Assembly (NCBI GenBank): GCA_017631255.1 | Contig: JAGBTP010000035.1 | Coordinates: forward strand, 1-47,611 | DNA length: 47,611 nt | Direction: 5' to 3' | Source of the DNA: Alistipes sp. | GTDB taxonomy: Bacteria > Bacteroidota > Bacteroidia > Bacteroidales > Rikenellaceae | Shown: piece by piece, positions 15,129-23,217 of the stretch | Layout of the letters: the number at the start of each line of letters is the position of its first letter | How positions within the stretch are numbered: the first letter of the stretch is position 1 | Notes under the pieces: model-generated | The model's database searches: none | What the model was told of the DNA's origin: nothing | Seen by the model: the letters and a program-made list of their open reading frames with translations, nothing else | Translations under genes and position numbers: made by a program

Positions 15129-16124
15129 CTACTTCGTTGTTGGGGTTGTGGTGCCGTTATTTTCATTGGCAAGAGTCTCCTTACGCGCAAGTGTATCTCG
15201 CTCGAAGGCAAGGCTATCCCTCTCAGTAAGCATAAGGCTATCGCGCTGCGCAGCGAGGCTGTCTGGCACAATCTCCTCGACGGCAAGGCTGTCGGCCGTA
15301 AAGGCGCTCATAAGCTCGTGGTTGATAAGGCGGATGTTGAGCTGCTCGTGGTAGAGGCTGTCGACCGACACTTCGTCGGGCAGCACGCGCACGATTTTGA
15401 AGTTGTTGATGGTGATATCGGGCTTCTTCGCCTCCTCGTGCTTAGGGTGGTAGAACATATTGACAACGAGCTCGTTATGCACGGTGTCGGCCTTGAATTT
15501 ACGCGAATACTTACCCTCACGATAGCGGCTGAGCATCATCGAGTGGCGCAACGACTCCATTGAGTCGTGGGTGAGGAGGTAGGCCTCCACGCGTGAGTTA
15601 CGATTCTCGTCGAGCGTGTCGATGAGGTAGGTAAACGACACGGTGTACTCGCCCGGCACGATGTCGCTGAGTCTGATGTGCAACTTTGTGGTGTCCTTGA
15701 GCCTCTTGACGCGGATGAGCGAGTCGCTATACATCACACGCGTGTAGCTGCGCACCGCAAGGTTCTCGATGGTGTCGAGCACCACCATCTTGCGGCTTTC
15801 GGCCTTAGCCTCATCATCGAGGCGGCGGCTCACCTCGGACATCAGGTCGCTGAGCATCGCACTCTTACGCTGCGTGAAGGTGCGGATGGTGTGTTGCAGG
15901 TCGTCCATCGTGTAGCCGTAGCGCTCGAATATAGGCTCGTAGATGTACAACGAGTCGTAGGCGATGTTCTTCTCGCCGATGTAGGCATTGGCGATGTAGG
16001 CATCGTGAAAGATGTTCACCAGATCGCTATCGGGTATGACCTTAGGGCCCTGACAGGCGGCGCATAGCAGTGCTGCCAGACCCACGGCCACCGAACGCAT
16101 ATGGCGTATTATTGGCTTATCCAT
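15129..16124 (-). CDS. DUF4296-type lipoprotein
   Basis: A 331-residue predicted lipoprotein with hydrophobic signal VAVGLAALLCAAC and lipobox Cys at about residue 24. The segment IPDSDLVNIFHDAYIANAYIG followed by a Tyr-rich helix and YGYTMDDLQHTIRTFTQRK is characteristic of the Bacteroidota-specific DUF4296 domain. The C-terminal half is a beta-rich region followed by a Leu/Ala/Asp/Ser-rich helical tail (about 285-331). Function is unknown. It lies between the FtsX-type permease and the amidohydrolase and is part of the same transcription run. Confidence 0.82.
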   Translation of the reverse strand: MDKPIIRHMRSVAVGLAALLCAACQGPKVIPDSDLVNIFHDAYIANAYIGEKNIAYDSLYIYEPIFERYGYTMDDLQHTIRTFTQRKSAMLSDLMSEVSRRLDDEAKAESRKMVVLDTIENLAVRSYTRVMYSDSLIRVKRLKDTTKLHIRLSDIVPGEYTVSFTYLIDTLDENRNSRVEAYLLTHDSMESLRHSMMLSRYREGKYSRKFKADTVHNELVVNMFYHPKHEEAKKPDITINNFKIVRVLPDEVSVDSLYHEQLNIRLINHELMSAFTADSLAVEEIVPDSLAAQRDSLMLTERDSLAFERDTLARKETLANENNGTTTPTTK

Positions 16125-16139
16125 ATATAATATATTACT

Positions 16140-17342
16140 CTATTTTTCTGTTGTTATACCCCTGAGCTGTGCCCTCACCGTTAGCCACGATATCACGATG
16201 CCGACGGCGAGCACCAGCACCACCACCAGCGCCACATCGGCGATGTTGAGGTCTACGGGATAGCTACCTATGAGCTGGTCGCCAGGTATCTTGACGAGTC
16301 CCAGCTCCTGCTGCACGAGGGCTACTACGCAGCCCAGCAGCGTGCCTATGGCGCAGCCCGTTACGGTGAGCAGGGCACCCTCACCCACGAATATCGAGGT
16401 TATGAGCCTCTGCCCTGCGCCGAGGGCCTTGAGCGTCTCGATGTCACGCTGCTTCTCGGTGATGAGCATAATCACCGTACCTATAATCGAGAAGGTGGCG
16501 ATGAGGATAATCATCAGGCCGATGAGCAGTATGGTATAGCGCTCCATCTTGTAGATGGCGTTTATCGAGGCGTTCTTCTCCTCTCGTGTCATCACCTTTA
16601 TGCCCTCGCCCACGCAGCTTTCGATGTGACTTTTGGTGGTCATAAGGTCGGCATTGGGCCGTAGTTTGATGGCCACGGCGGTGATGCGACCCTCGTAGTT
16701 GAGCAGTCGCTGCACGCGCTCCATCTCGGCAATGGCCAGCGACGAGCTTATCTCGTTGTTACCCATAACGGCACCACCCAAACGGGTTGTCATACGCGAT
16801 ATGCCACTCATAGGTAGCAGCGTCGATATCTGCTTGCGGTTGAGGGCAAAGAGCTCTATCTCAGTGCCTATGCCGAAGGCGGCGAGCTCGGTGCATAGGC
16901 CAACGCCGAGGACTATGTCGCCACTGTATATCGACTCGAGCCTGCCCGCCTGCACGAACTCGTCGATGGACATAACATCGAAGTAGTTGCGGTTGACGCC
17001 ACGCAGCGCAATGGTTGTGCGCCTACCTGCTGCCAGGGCCATCACGCTCTGCTCGATGTAGGGTGCTGCCGCCGCCACGCCCTCGATGTGGAGGATGTGG
17101 TCTAAGTCGATGTCCGATACGGCTATTGTCTGGCCACGCTCTGCCACCACCTCAATGTCGGCATCCACCGCAGCGTCGAGCCTTGCGATGACACCTCCAA
17201 GGCCGTCGACCATAGCGAGGAGGATAATCATCGCCGCCGTAGGCACTGCCACAGCGACAAGACTTACGCACGCAATGATGTTAATCACCGAGTTGGACTT
17301 CGGCGAAAACATATAACGGCGGGCAAAGAGGCTCCAGAGCAT
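16140..17342 (-). CDS. FtsX/LolE-type ABC transporter permease
   Basis: A 400-residue permease with the MacB/LolCE layout. One TM lies near the N-terminus (about 20-45), then a large periplasmic domain of about 200 residues, then three TMs at the C-terminus with the loop ITEKQRDIETLKALGAGQRLI that couples to the ATPase. Such permeases extract lipoproteins from the inner membrane or act mechanically on envelope substrates. The ATPase partner is not adjacent, as is common for this gene in Bacteroidales, where it often sits beside rbfA as it does here (18 nt away). A lipoprotein-release role is likely but not proved. Confidence 0.85.
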   Translation of the reverse strand: MLWSLFARRYMFSPKSNSVINIIACVSLVAVAVPTAAMIILLAMVDGLGGVIARLDAAVDADIEVVAERGQTIAVSDIDLDHILHIEGVAAAAPYIEQSVMALAAGRRTTIALRGVNRNYFDVMSIDEFVQAGRLESIYSGDIVLGVGLCTELAAFGIGTEIELFALNRKQISTLLPMSGISRMTTRLGGAVMGNNEISSSLAIAEMERVQRLLNYEGRITAVAIKLRPNADLMTTKSHIESCVGEGIKVMTREEKNASINAIYKMERYTILLIGLMIILIATFSIIGTVIMLITEKQRDIETLKALGAGQRLITSIFVGEGALLTVTGCAIGTLLGCVVALVQQELGLVKIPGDQLIGSYPVDLNIADVALVVVLVLAVGIVISWLTVRAQLRGITTEK

Positions 17343-17360
17343 AGCTACACCTGCGGCGCG

Positions 17361-17699
17361 TTACTCCTTGAGGAGGTTGTCGATGTTCTCGATGTACTCG
17401 AGCGAGTCGTCGATGAACCACTCCAACTCGGGCACAATCTTGAGCTGGTTGCGGATGCGGGCACCGAGGAGCTTACGCACATACCAGCTCTTCTCCTTGA
17501 TGGTCTCGAGGATTGCCTCGCTGCGGTCGAATGGGAAGATGCTGATGTATATCTTCGCGTATGCCAAGTCGGGCGAGATGCGTACGGTGGTCACCGTAAC
17601 GAGTGTTCCGCGCAAGGTGTCGGCCATCTCCTTCTGGAGAATCTCAGCGATGTCGCGCTGAATCTGGCGAGCGATTTTCTGCTGTCTTGTAGAATCCAT
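17361..17699 (-). CDS. rbfA: Ribosome-binding factor A
   Basis: A 112-residue protein of the normal RbfA size with one KH-like domain. It has the expected opening (STRQQKIARQIQRDIAEILQ), the central VTVTTVRISPDLAYAKIYIS strand pair, and the closing PELEWFIDDSLEYIENIDNLL. RbfA binds the 30S subunit and helps mature the 5' end of 16S rRNA, especially in the cold. It is co-directional with the FtsX-type permease downstream and the beta-barrel gene upstream. Confidence 0.95.
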   Translation of the reverse strand: MDSTRQQKIARQIQRDIAEILQKEMADTLRGTLVTVTTVRISPDLAYAKIYISIFPFDRSEAILETIKEKSWYVRKLLGARIRNQLKIVPELEWFIDDSLEYIENIDNLLKE

Positions 17700-17780
17700 A
17701 TTGCTTAAATTTAGGTGTTTATATTGTTCGTTGTTTATCTGCCTGTGCTCTTGGCACTACGCTATTTATCGGCTTGTGGC

Positions 17781-18725
17781 CTATCGGCGCTGCGTCGTGC
17801 CACCACGGGTATTCGAGCTGCTGCCGCCACCACGGGTATTTGAGCTGCTGCCGCCATGCGAGTTACCACTGCCGCCGCCACTCTGACCTATCTGCTCCGA
17901 GAAGTTGAACGAGTCGAGGCGCTTCTCCTTCTTGGGTCGCACCACAAACCACTCGTCGAAGCCTCGCTTGTTGAAGCGCCAGCCCACCGTAAGCGAGAAG
18001 TTGAGGTTGTCGATGGGCGAGCGCAGGGGCGTGTACCAGAATGGGTTTTCGCGTCCGTCCGTGGTGTTGGAGTAGTACTTATTTCGGTTTTTGAGGATGT
18101 CGGAGTAGCCGAAGTGGTACCTCGCCTTGAAGCCCACCTCCACCTGTCCGAAGAGGAGCGCAAAGCCCGCACCGCCCGCCAAGCCGTAGCCAAAGCGGTT
18201 GTCGCGTGGCACCTTCCACTCATACTTGCCGCCAGAATAGCGACCATCCTCGTACTCGTATGTCGAGTTGATGTTGTACGAGAGCACGAGTGCCGCCTCG
18301 ATGAAGATGCGCACGCGGTTCTTCGCAAGGTAGAAGTGCGGCTGCCAGACGATAGGCAGCATCAACGAGTTTACCTTGCGGCGGTAGAACCTATATGTAC
18401 GAATCTCCTTGGGCTCGCCATTCTCGACCTCTTCCCACTTGCTATCCCAGTCGTAGCCGTGGCGGAAACCACGCTCGAGGAACTCGAGGTCGACACCTAT
18501 GGCGCCCACGAAGCGGGGCTTGTCGCTATAATATCGCCACGATAGGCCGTAGTTCTCGCAGCCCCACATCCACTTAGTCTCCTCAGTGGGGTAGAAGCGT
18601 GCGTACGAGGCTCCCGTACCGCCCGTTACGGTCAGTGTGTGCTGTGCCGAGGCTCGCTGGCCCCACATCAGGGCCGAGGCAAGTAGCAGCAGCGATGCTA
18701 TGAATCTTATCTTTGTTGCTCTCAT
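17781..18725 (-). CDS. Outer-membrane beta-barrel protein with repetitive Gly/Ser tail
   Basis: A 314-residue secreted protein with an N-terminal signal peptide (residues 1-27, ending AQA/SA-type before QHTLTV). The body alternates aromatic and polar residues in short strands, as in small outer-membrane barrels: TGASYARFYPTEETKWMWG, LGLSWRYY-like and GGAGFALLFGQVEVGFKARYHFGYSD. The C-terminus after residue 280 leaves the barrel pattern and becomes a Gly/Ser/Asn/Arg tail with two copies of SSSNTRGG. The tail is encoded by a 27-bp repeat (about 17800-17855) and is probably surface- or periplasm-exposed. No specific family was recognised. It is encoded 5 nt after the Ig-like lipoprotein gene. 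Confidence 0.75.
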   Translation of the reverse strand: MRATKIRFIASLLLLASALMWGQRASAQHTLTVTGGTGASYARFYPTEETKWMWGCENYGLSWRYYSDKPRFVGAIGVDLEFLERGFRHGYDWDSKWEEVENGEPKEIRTYRFYRRKVNSLMLPIVWQPHFYLAKNRVRIFIEAALVLSYNINSTYEYEDGRYSGGKYEWKVPRDNRFGYGLAGGAGFALLFGQVEVGFKARYHFGYSDILKNRNKYYSNTTDGRENPFWYTPLRSPIDNLNFSLTVGWRFNKRGFDEWFVVRPKKEKRLDSFNFSEQIGQSGGGSGNSHGGSSSNTRGGGSSSNTRGGTTQRR

Positions 18726-18730
18726 TGTCG

Positions 18731-20872
18731 TTATCGTAATGTGTTACCACCTGTTGTACCACTGCGTAGGCCGCCGCCACCTGTTGAGCCGCCGCCGAAG
18801 CCGCCCATACCGCTGGTGCTGCTGCCCATACCGCCGCCGAGGCCGCCCATACCGCCAAAGCCCATACCTGAGTTCTGGCCGTTCTGCTTGCCCGACTGCT
18901 CCTTGCGCTTCTTCTCCATCTCGATGGCCAGCTTCTTGAGGCGCTCATCCTCACGGTCGTCGAGCATCTTGATGACCGACTCCATAGTTATAGGAGCGAA
19001 GAGCTTGTCCATATCGACCTCGATGTCGAACTCCCAATTCTCCTTGGTGGTTATGGTCTCCACGCCATCCTCGTTTTTGAAGATCTCGGTGCGCTCGGGC
19101 TGGCGCATAAGCACCATATCGCCCGTATCCCACTTACCGTTGGCGTTCATATCCTCCACCACGCGGACCATAACATCGCCCGCAGTGACATACTCGAACA
19201 CATACTTGCCTGGCACAACATTGGCGATAGACTTCTGTACGCTACCCTGCGCGTTGGTGAGCTGAAGGATGTAGCGCGCCTTGGTGTTGGTGCCCTTGAC
19301 GGCGATGTTGATCTTTGCGAACTTCTCGGGGTCGGCACCCGTATATGCGCACTTGATGGTGTCGTTTGTCTCGCGCGCCACATTCTCGAACATTCCCGCA
19401 GGCATCACGAGCTCATACTTGGCCTTGGGCTGCCACTCGACGCAGAGCTGATACTTCTGCCTGTTGAGCGTATCCTGCACGATGCGGTATGCCACATCCT
19501 GCGCCTCGGTGGCCTGCTCTGGCGTCACGCGTAGCGTTAGCTGCGTGGTGTCGAACTTGGTGAGCGGGTAGTCGAAGTCGAAGTATAGGGGCTTATCCTT
19601 GTGGTAGTCGCCCGAACTTGGGATGTTGAGCTTAAAGGGGTTCTCCTTCTCTGGCTCGGTCCACTCCTCGCCCGCCCTCTCGGCTCTTTCGCGCTCCTTC
19701 TCAAGCCTCTCGCGCTCCTCGCGCTCCTCCTTGCTCTCTACCTTCACCCACGCCAGGCGTAGCTTGTCGGTGCTCTCAACGAGGTTATTGATGGAGTCGT
19801 GCTTGAAGTATGTAATCTCACCCTTGATGGTGTCGGGTAGCATCTCTGGCTCGAGGTCGAACCACAGTGCCACGGTATCCTTACCCACGGTCTTAGGATC
19901 GTAGATTACCTTATCGGCAGGTATTGAGTCGAAGCGGATGGATGTAACCTCTGGATTTGCAGCGCCGAAGTAGAGCATCGCCTTATGCTTGTTGAGGCGC
20001 TCCTGACCGCTGAGCACCTGACGCGCAAAGCGACGATCCTTGAACATACGGAAGTAGAGCTGTGGCTCAGCCGAAGGGTAGTGGCGCAAGGAGTCGAACC
20101 ATATGCTAAAGCCCGGCATCGTAGAGGGGTTGTAGGTGGTGTCGAGGAAGCCGATCTGGTCTACCGAGGGCTCGTACTCCATGTTGTTGTTGGTGTCCTC
20201 GAAGGCGTAGATGCGGTAGTCTACGGGCTTGAGGTTCTGGGCGATGAAGATACCATTCTTCTCGGCACGCGCAATCACCTGAGGCTTGTACTTGAACATC
20301 GTCGAGTCCCACTCCGAGGGTCGCTCTACAGAGTCGGCGATGAAGAAGTAGATGAACGACTTACTCACCGAGTCGGCCTTGTAGGAGTCTCCCGTATAGC
20401 CCGACATATACATCGAGTCGATCTCGTTGCCCGTAGAGAATACATAACGCATCGAGTGCAGCGGGTTACCCTCGTTGTTGTCCTGTATCGACGAGCCGAA
20501 GTTGATGGCGTAGGTGGTATTTGGGCGCAGCGTGTCCTTTATGGTTATGACGATGCCCTTACCACGGCGTGTCACCGTAGGCTTCTTCTTCATCGCTGGT
20601 GAGGTGTAGAGCTCCTTCTGCTGGTCCTTAATCTGGACATACTCGTCGAACTCGACATATATCTTCGGTGGGCGAAGCGTGTCGATGTTGGTGGTAAAGT
20701 TGTTGGGCTCCATAAATACGATTACGGGCGGGATGGTATCCTTGGGGCCACCTGTGGGCACCATCGTCGAGGCGCACTTGGTCAGCAGCGCCGCACCAAA
20801 AAGTAGTATTATGGCTGCCGACAGCAGTCGTGTCACGCCACGGGCAAAGCCCCTATCTCTGTTGTTGCTCAT
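18731..20872 (-). CDS. Ig-like (Big_5) domain lipoprotein
   Basis: A 713-residue lipoprotein with signal segment LLSAAIILLFGAALLTKC and lipobox Cys near residue 33. Directly after it, PTGGPKDTIPPVIVFMEPNN and the following strands (about 45-150) form the Bacteroidota Big_5 Ig-like domain, which typically opens with this PTGGPKD sequence. The middle contains further beta-sandwich-like segments and a charged coil rich in Glu/Arg (about 385-410). The last 60 residues are Lys/Glu-rich then Gly/Met/Ser-rich low complexity. It is widely conserved in the phylum without a known role. It is likely periplasmic or outer-membrane anchored, in one operon with the barrel protein. Confidence 0.85.
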   Translation of the reverse strand: MSNNRDRGFARGVTRLLSAAIILLFGAALLTKCASTMVPTGGPKDTIPPVIVFMEPNNFTTNIDTLRPPKIYVEFDEYVQIKDQQKELYTSPAMKKKPTVTRRGKGIVITIKDTLRPNTTYAINFGSSIQDNNEGNPLHSMRYVFSTGNEIDSMYMSGYTGDSYKADSVSKSFIYFFIADSVERPSEWDSTMFKYKPQVIARAEKNGIFIAQNLKPVDYRIYAFEDTNNNMEYEPSVDQIGFLDTTYNPSTMPGFSIWFDSLRHYPSAEPQLYFRMFKDRRFARQVLSGQERLNKHKAMLYFGAANPEVTSIRFDSIPADKVIYDPKTVGKDTVALWFDLEPEMLPDTIKGEITYFKHDSINNLVESTDKLRLAWVKVESKEEREERERLEKERERAERAGEEWTEPEKENPFKLNIPSSGDYHKDKPLYFDFDYPLTKFDTTQLTLRVTPEQATEAQDVAYRIVQDTLNRQKYQLCVEWQPKAKYELVMPAGMFENVARETNDTIKCAYTGADPEKFAKINIAVKGTNTKARYILQLTNAQGSVQKSIANVVPGKYVFEYVTAGDVMVRVVEDMNANGKWDTGDMVLMRQPERTEIFKNEDGVETITTKENWEFDIEVDMDKLFAPITMESVIKMLDDREDERLKKLAIEMEKKRKEQSGKQNGQNSGMGFGGMGGLGGGMGSSTSGMGGFGGGSTGGGGLRSGTTGGNTLR

Positions 20873-20907
20873 ATCTTAGCTCTGTTCGTTCGTTTGTTGT
20901 TTGCCCA

Positions 20908-21549
20908 TTACTCAATCTTCTCCTTGCCACCCTCGTCGGTGGTGTTGTAGGTAGTGTTGTAGGTAGTGTTGTAGGTAGTGTCGTCGGAAGTGTCGTCGTT
21001 GCCCTCGTTATCGACCTCCTCGTCCTCGGTGGGCACGATAGGCTCACGCTTCTCGTCGGGGAAGGGGTTTGTCACGGTCCAGCCATTTGCCGAGCCCGAC
21101 TTACGCCAGGCGTAGAGGTGCAGCTGCGTGTAGACCTCTGGCAGGTTCATCGGCGTGTCGTAGTTGCGTGTGGCGTAGATGCGGTTGGTCTTGTCGACCA
21201 CCACGAGGAAGGTGTGCATCTCCCACAGCTCGAAGGCCATCTGATACTCCGACTCGATGTCGTACGAGGCGACGATGTCGGGCTCTGTGAGCTGCTCTGC
21301 GGGGTGTGCCGTGTTTGTTATGCACCTTGCGAGGGCATCCTCCCACGAGCTCACCTCCCACTGCGTGCCCTTCTTAATCTTGAAGGCGTAGCCCTCGATG
21401 TCGGCTGTCGAGTGGGTGATGGGGTCCTCCTCCACATTCTGTGAGTATATCTCGATGAGCATACGCGTTCCCTGCTTCTCGGGCTTGAAGCAGCCGCTAA
21501 GGCTCAGTGCTGCCATTGCCGCAGCTACGATGACTGTTATGTATCTCAT
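20908..21549 (-). CDS. Small lipoprotein with a TTYN-repeat acidic tail
   Basis: A 213-residue lipoprotein with signal YITVIVAAAMAALSLSGC (lipobox Cys about residue 20). The mature part is beta-rich, with WEVSSWEDALARC and EMHTFLVVVDKTNRIYATRNYD. I recognise no named domain. The C-terminal 40 residues are acidic (EDEEVDNEGNDD) and then carry three TTYN units, encoded by a 12-bp tandem repeat at about 20940-20980. The tail length may vary between strains because the repeat keeps the frame. It lies between folK and the Ig-like lipoprotein in the operon. Confidence 0.72.
   Translation of the reverse strand: MRYITVIVAAAMAALSLSGCFKPEKQGTRMLIEIYSQNVEEDPITHSTADIEGYAFKIKKGTQWEVSSWEDALARCITNTAHPAEQLTEPDIVASYDIESEYQMAFELWEMHTFLVVVDKTNRIYATRNYDTPMNLPEVYTQLHLYAWRKSGSANGWTVTNPFPDEKREPIVPTEDEEVDNEGNDDTSDDTTYNTTYNTTYNTTDEGGKEKIE
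20940..20980. repeat. 12-bp in-frame tandem repeat coding TTYN units
   Basis: Three units of gtgttgtaggta run head to tail inside the 3' end of the lipoprotein gene at 20908-21549 and read on the minus strand as Thr-Thr-Tyr-Asn. A diverged fourth unit follows. Copy-number change would lengthen or shorten the tail without a frameshift. Confidence 0.8.
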
Positions 21550-21560
21550 AGTCTTGTTGT

Positions 21561-22067
21561 TTACATTGTTAATGCCTCGAGCATCTCTCTCGGTGTACGG
21601 CTGAGGGCGGGGTGGCGGCGCTCAGCGGCTATGTCTACCACGGGGCGCAGCGCATACTCCCTCTCGTCGAGGAAGTGGTAGGGTATGGTGAGCCTCTCAT
21701 CGGAAAACGAGGCGTCGCCATAGAAAATTATGTCGATGTCGATGGGGCGTGAGGCGTAGACCTCGCCACGCTCTCTCTGCACCCTGCGCTCCTCCTCTCT
21801 GTCGCGTCCCAGCAGCGACTCGATGAGGTTTATGCGGCGCAGCACCTCGTAGGCATCTGCCTCGACCTCTACCTCCACTGCAAGGTTGATGAACTCCCTG
21901 TCCGAGGTAAAACCATAGGCCTCGCTGCGGTGCTCGTCGGAACATTTTACCACCTTGCCGACACTAAGACCAATAATCTCCACGGCACGACGCAGGATCT
22001 CTGCTGCGGCAATGTCGTTCGAGCCAAGCAGTAGCACGACGCTCGTTATATTTGTACGCTCTCTCAT
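21561..22067 (-). CDS. folK: 2-amino-4-hydroxy-6-hydroxymethyldihydropteridine diphosphokinase
   Basis: A 168-residue HPPK-family enzyme that transfers pyrophosphate from ATP to 6-hydroxymethyl-7,8-dihydropterin in folate synthesis. Seen are VVLLLGSND near the start, SEAYGFTSDREFINLAVEVE (the family's 'F.N.v..v' block), and SRPIDIDIIFYG, equivalent to the RTLDLDIL signature with its two metal Asps. IPYHFLDEREYALRPVVDIA then corresponds to the IPHxxxxxRxFVLxPL segment. The His usually present in that last motif is shifted by one (YH for PH). It lies 7 nt downstream of the holB gene. Confidence 0.88.
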   Translation of the reverse strand: MRERTNITSVVLLLGSNDIAAAEILRRAVEIIGLSVGKVVKCSDEHRSEAYGFTSDREFINLAVEVEVEADAYEVLRRINLIESLLGRDREEERRVQRERGEVYASRPIDIDIIFYGDASFSDERLTIPYHFLDEREYALRPVVDIAAERRHPALSRTPREMLEALTM

Positions 22068-22074
22068 AGGTGGC

Positions 22075-23217
22075 TTATCGTCGGATGATGTGCTTCGACA
22101 CGGCGAGTGCGAAGTGGGTGAATACTATGCGTGGTGCGCCATTCTGCTGTATCTGCATCATCGCCAGCTCAATCTCTGCCACGAGCGGCTCGATGTTGTG
22201 GTTGCCGATGAAGGGTGCGAACTTCTTGCAGAAGGCCTCCTCCTCGCCCCAGAGGTAGCTGATGGCACCAAGGCCTGCGCTGAGCATATAGCTCTCCCTG
22301 AGTAGGCGTACGGCGTGCAGGAAGAACTGACGCTGACCCTCGCGCGTGAGGGCGGCGATGTCGTCGGCCCACTCGAAGAGTTCGAGGTGCTTGTCGTTGT
22401 AGCTCAGGCGCATAAGGCGCACAAAGAGCTCGAAGCTCTGCGCACGCGTCTCCTCCGTAGCGCCCTGCATAAGCTCCCTAAGCTCGAGTATCGAGCCACC
22501 AGCAAGACGCGCCATATTGCGTGCCTCGCCCTCGCCCTTACCCTCGCTGCGGGCAATGCCCTCGAGTGTAGGTATGTCGATGCGTCCCACCGATACCTCT
22601 TGCGTACGCGAGGTGATGGTGGCGAGCAGCTGCTCAGGGTGCTCCGACACGAGGATGAAGAGGGTCTTATCCCACGGCTCCTCGAGGATTTTGAGTATCT
22701 TGTTTGCCGCCTCCTGGTTCATCGCCTCGGGCAGCCATATGACCATAGCCTTGTACTCCGACGAGTAGCTCTTGAACTGCAACTTACGAATTATCTCCTC
22801 CGACTCCTTTGCCGATATGAGGCCCTTCATCGTCTTGCCAAGGTCGAGCTCGGCATACCACTCATCGGCGGAAAATATGCCACCCTTCTCACGCCATAGC
22901 GCGCGCCACTTGTCGATGAACATATCGCTGGTAATCGCTTCGCCAGACCTCTTTTCGCGCTTGTTTACGGGGAAGACCATATGCAGGTCGGGGTGCGCCA
23001 GCGCCTCTATCTGCTGACACGAGGGGCACACGCCACACGAGTCCTCCTCGGTGCGGTTGGGGCAGAAGAGGTACTGCACATACGCCAATGCCAAGGGCAG
23101 GGTGCCATATCCCACCTGGCCCGTAAATAGCTGTGCGTGGCTCACACGCCCCGCATTTATCTGTGCCCTAAGGCGTGCCTTAAGCTCGTCGTGACCTATG
23201 ATATCTCGAAACTTCAT
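22075..23217 (-). CDS. holB: DNA polymerase III subunit delta' / clamp-loader ATPase family
   Basis: A 380-residue AAA+ clamp-loader protein. N-terminal FRDIIGHDELKARLRAQI and RVSHAQLFTGQVGYGTLPLA hold the Walker A position, which lacks the Lys/Ser-Thr of an active site, as expected for delta'. A zinc module is formed by the Cys residues in FCPNRTEEDSCGVCPSCQQ. Later KAMVIWLPEAMNQEAANKIL and KILEEPWDKTLFILVSEHPE-type segments match sensor and SRC regions (ITSRTQEV). Its ATG overlaps the stop of the upstream flippase gene by 4 nt, so the two are translationally coupled. Confidence 0.9.
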   Translation of the reverse strand: MKFRDIIGHDELKARLRAQINAGRVSHAQLFTGQVGYGTLPLALAYVQYLFCPNRTEEDSCGVCPSCQQIEALAHPDLHMVFPVNKREKRSGEAITSDMFIDKWRALWREKGGIFSADEWYAELDLGKTMKGLISAKESEEIIRKLQFKSYSSEYKAMVIWLPEAMNQEAANKILKILEEPWDKTLFILVSEHPEQLLATITSRTQEVSVGRIDIPTLEGIARSEGKGEGEARNMARLAGGSILELRELMQGATEETRAQSFELFVRLMRLSYNDKHLELFEWADDIAALTREGQRQFFLHAVRLLRESYMLSAGLGAISYLWGEEEAFCKKFAPFIGNHNIEPLVAEIELAMMQIQQNGAPRIVFTHFALAVSKHIIRR

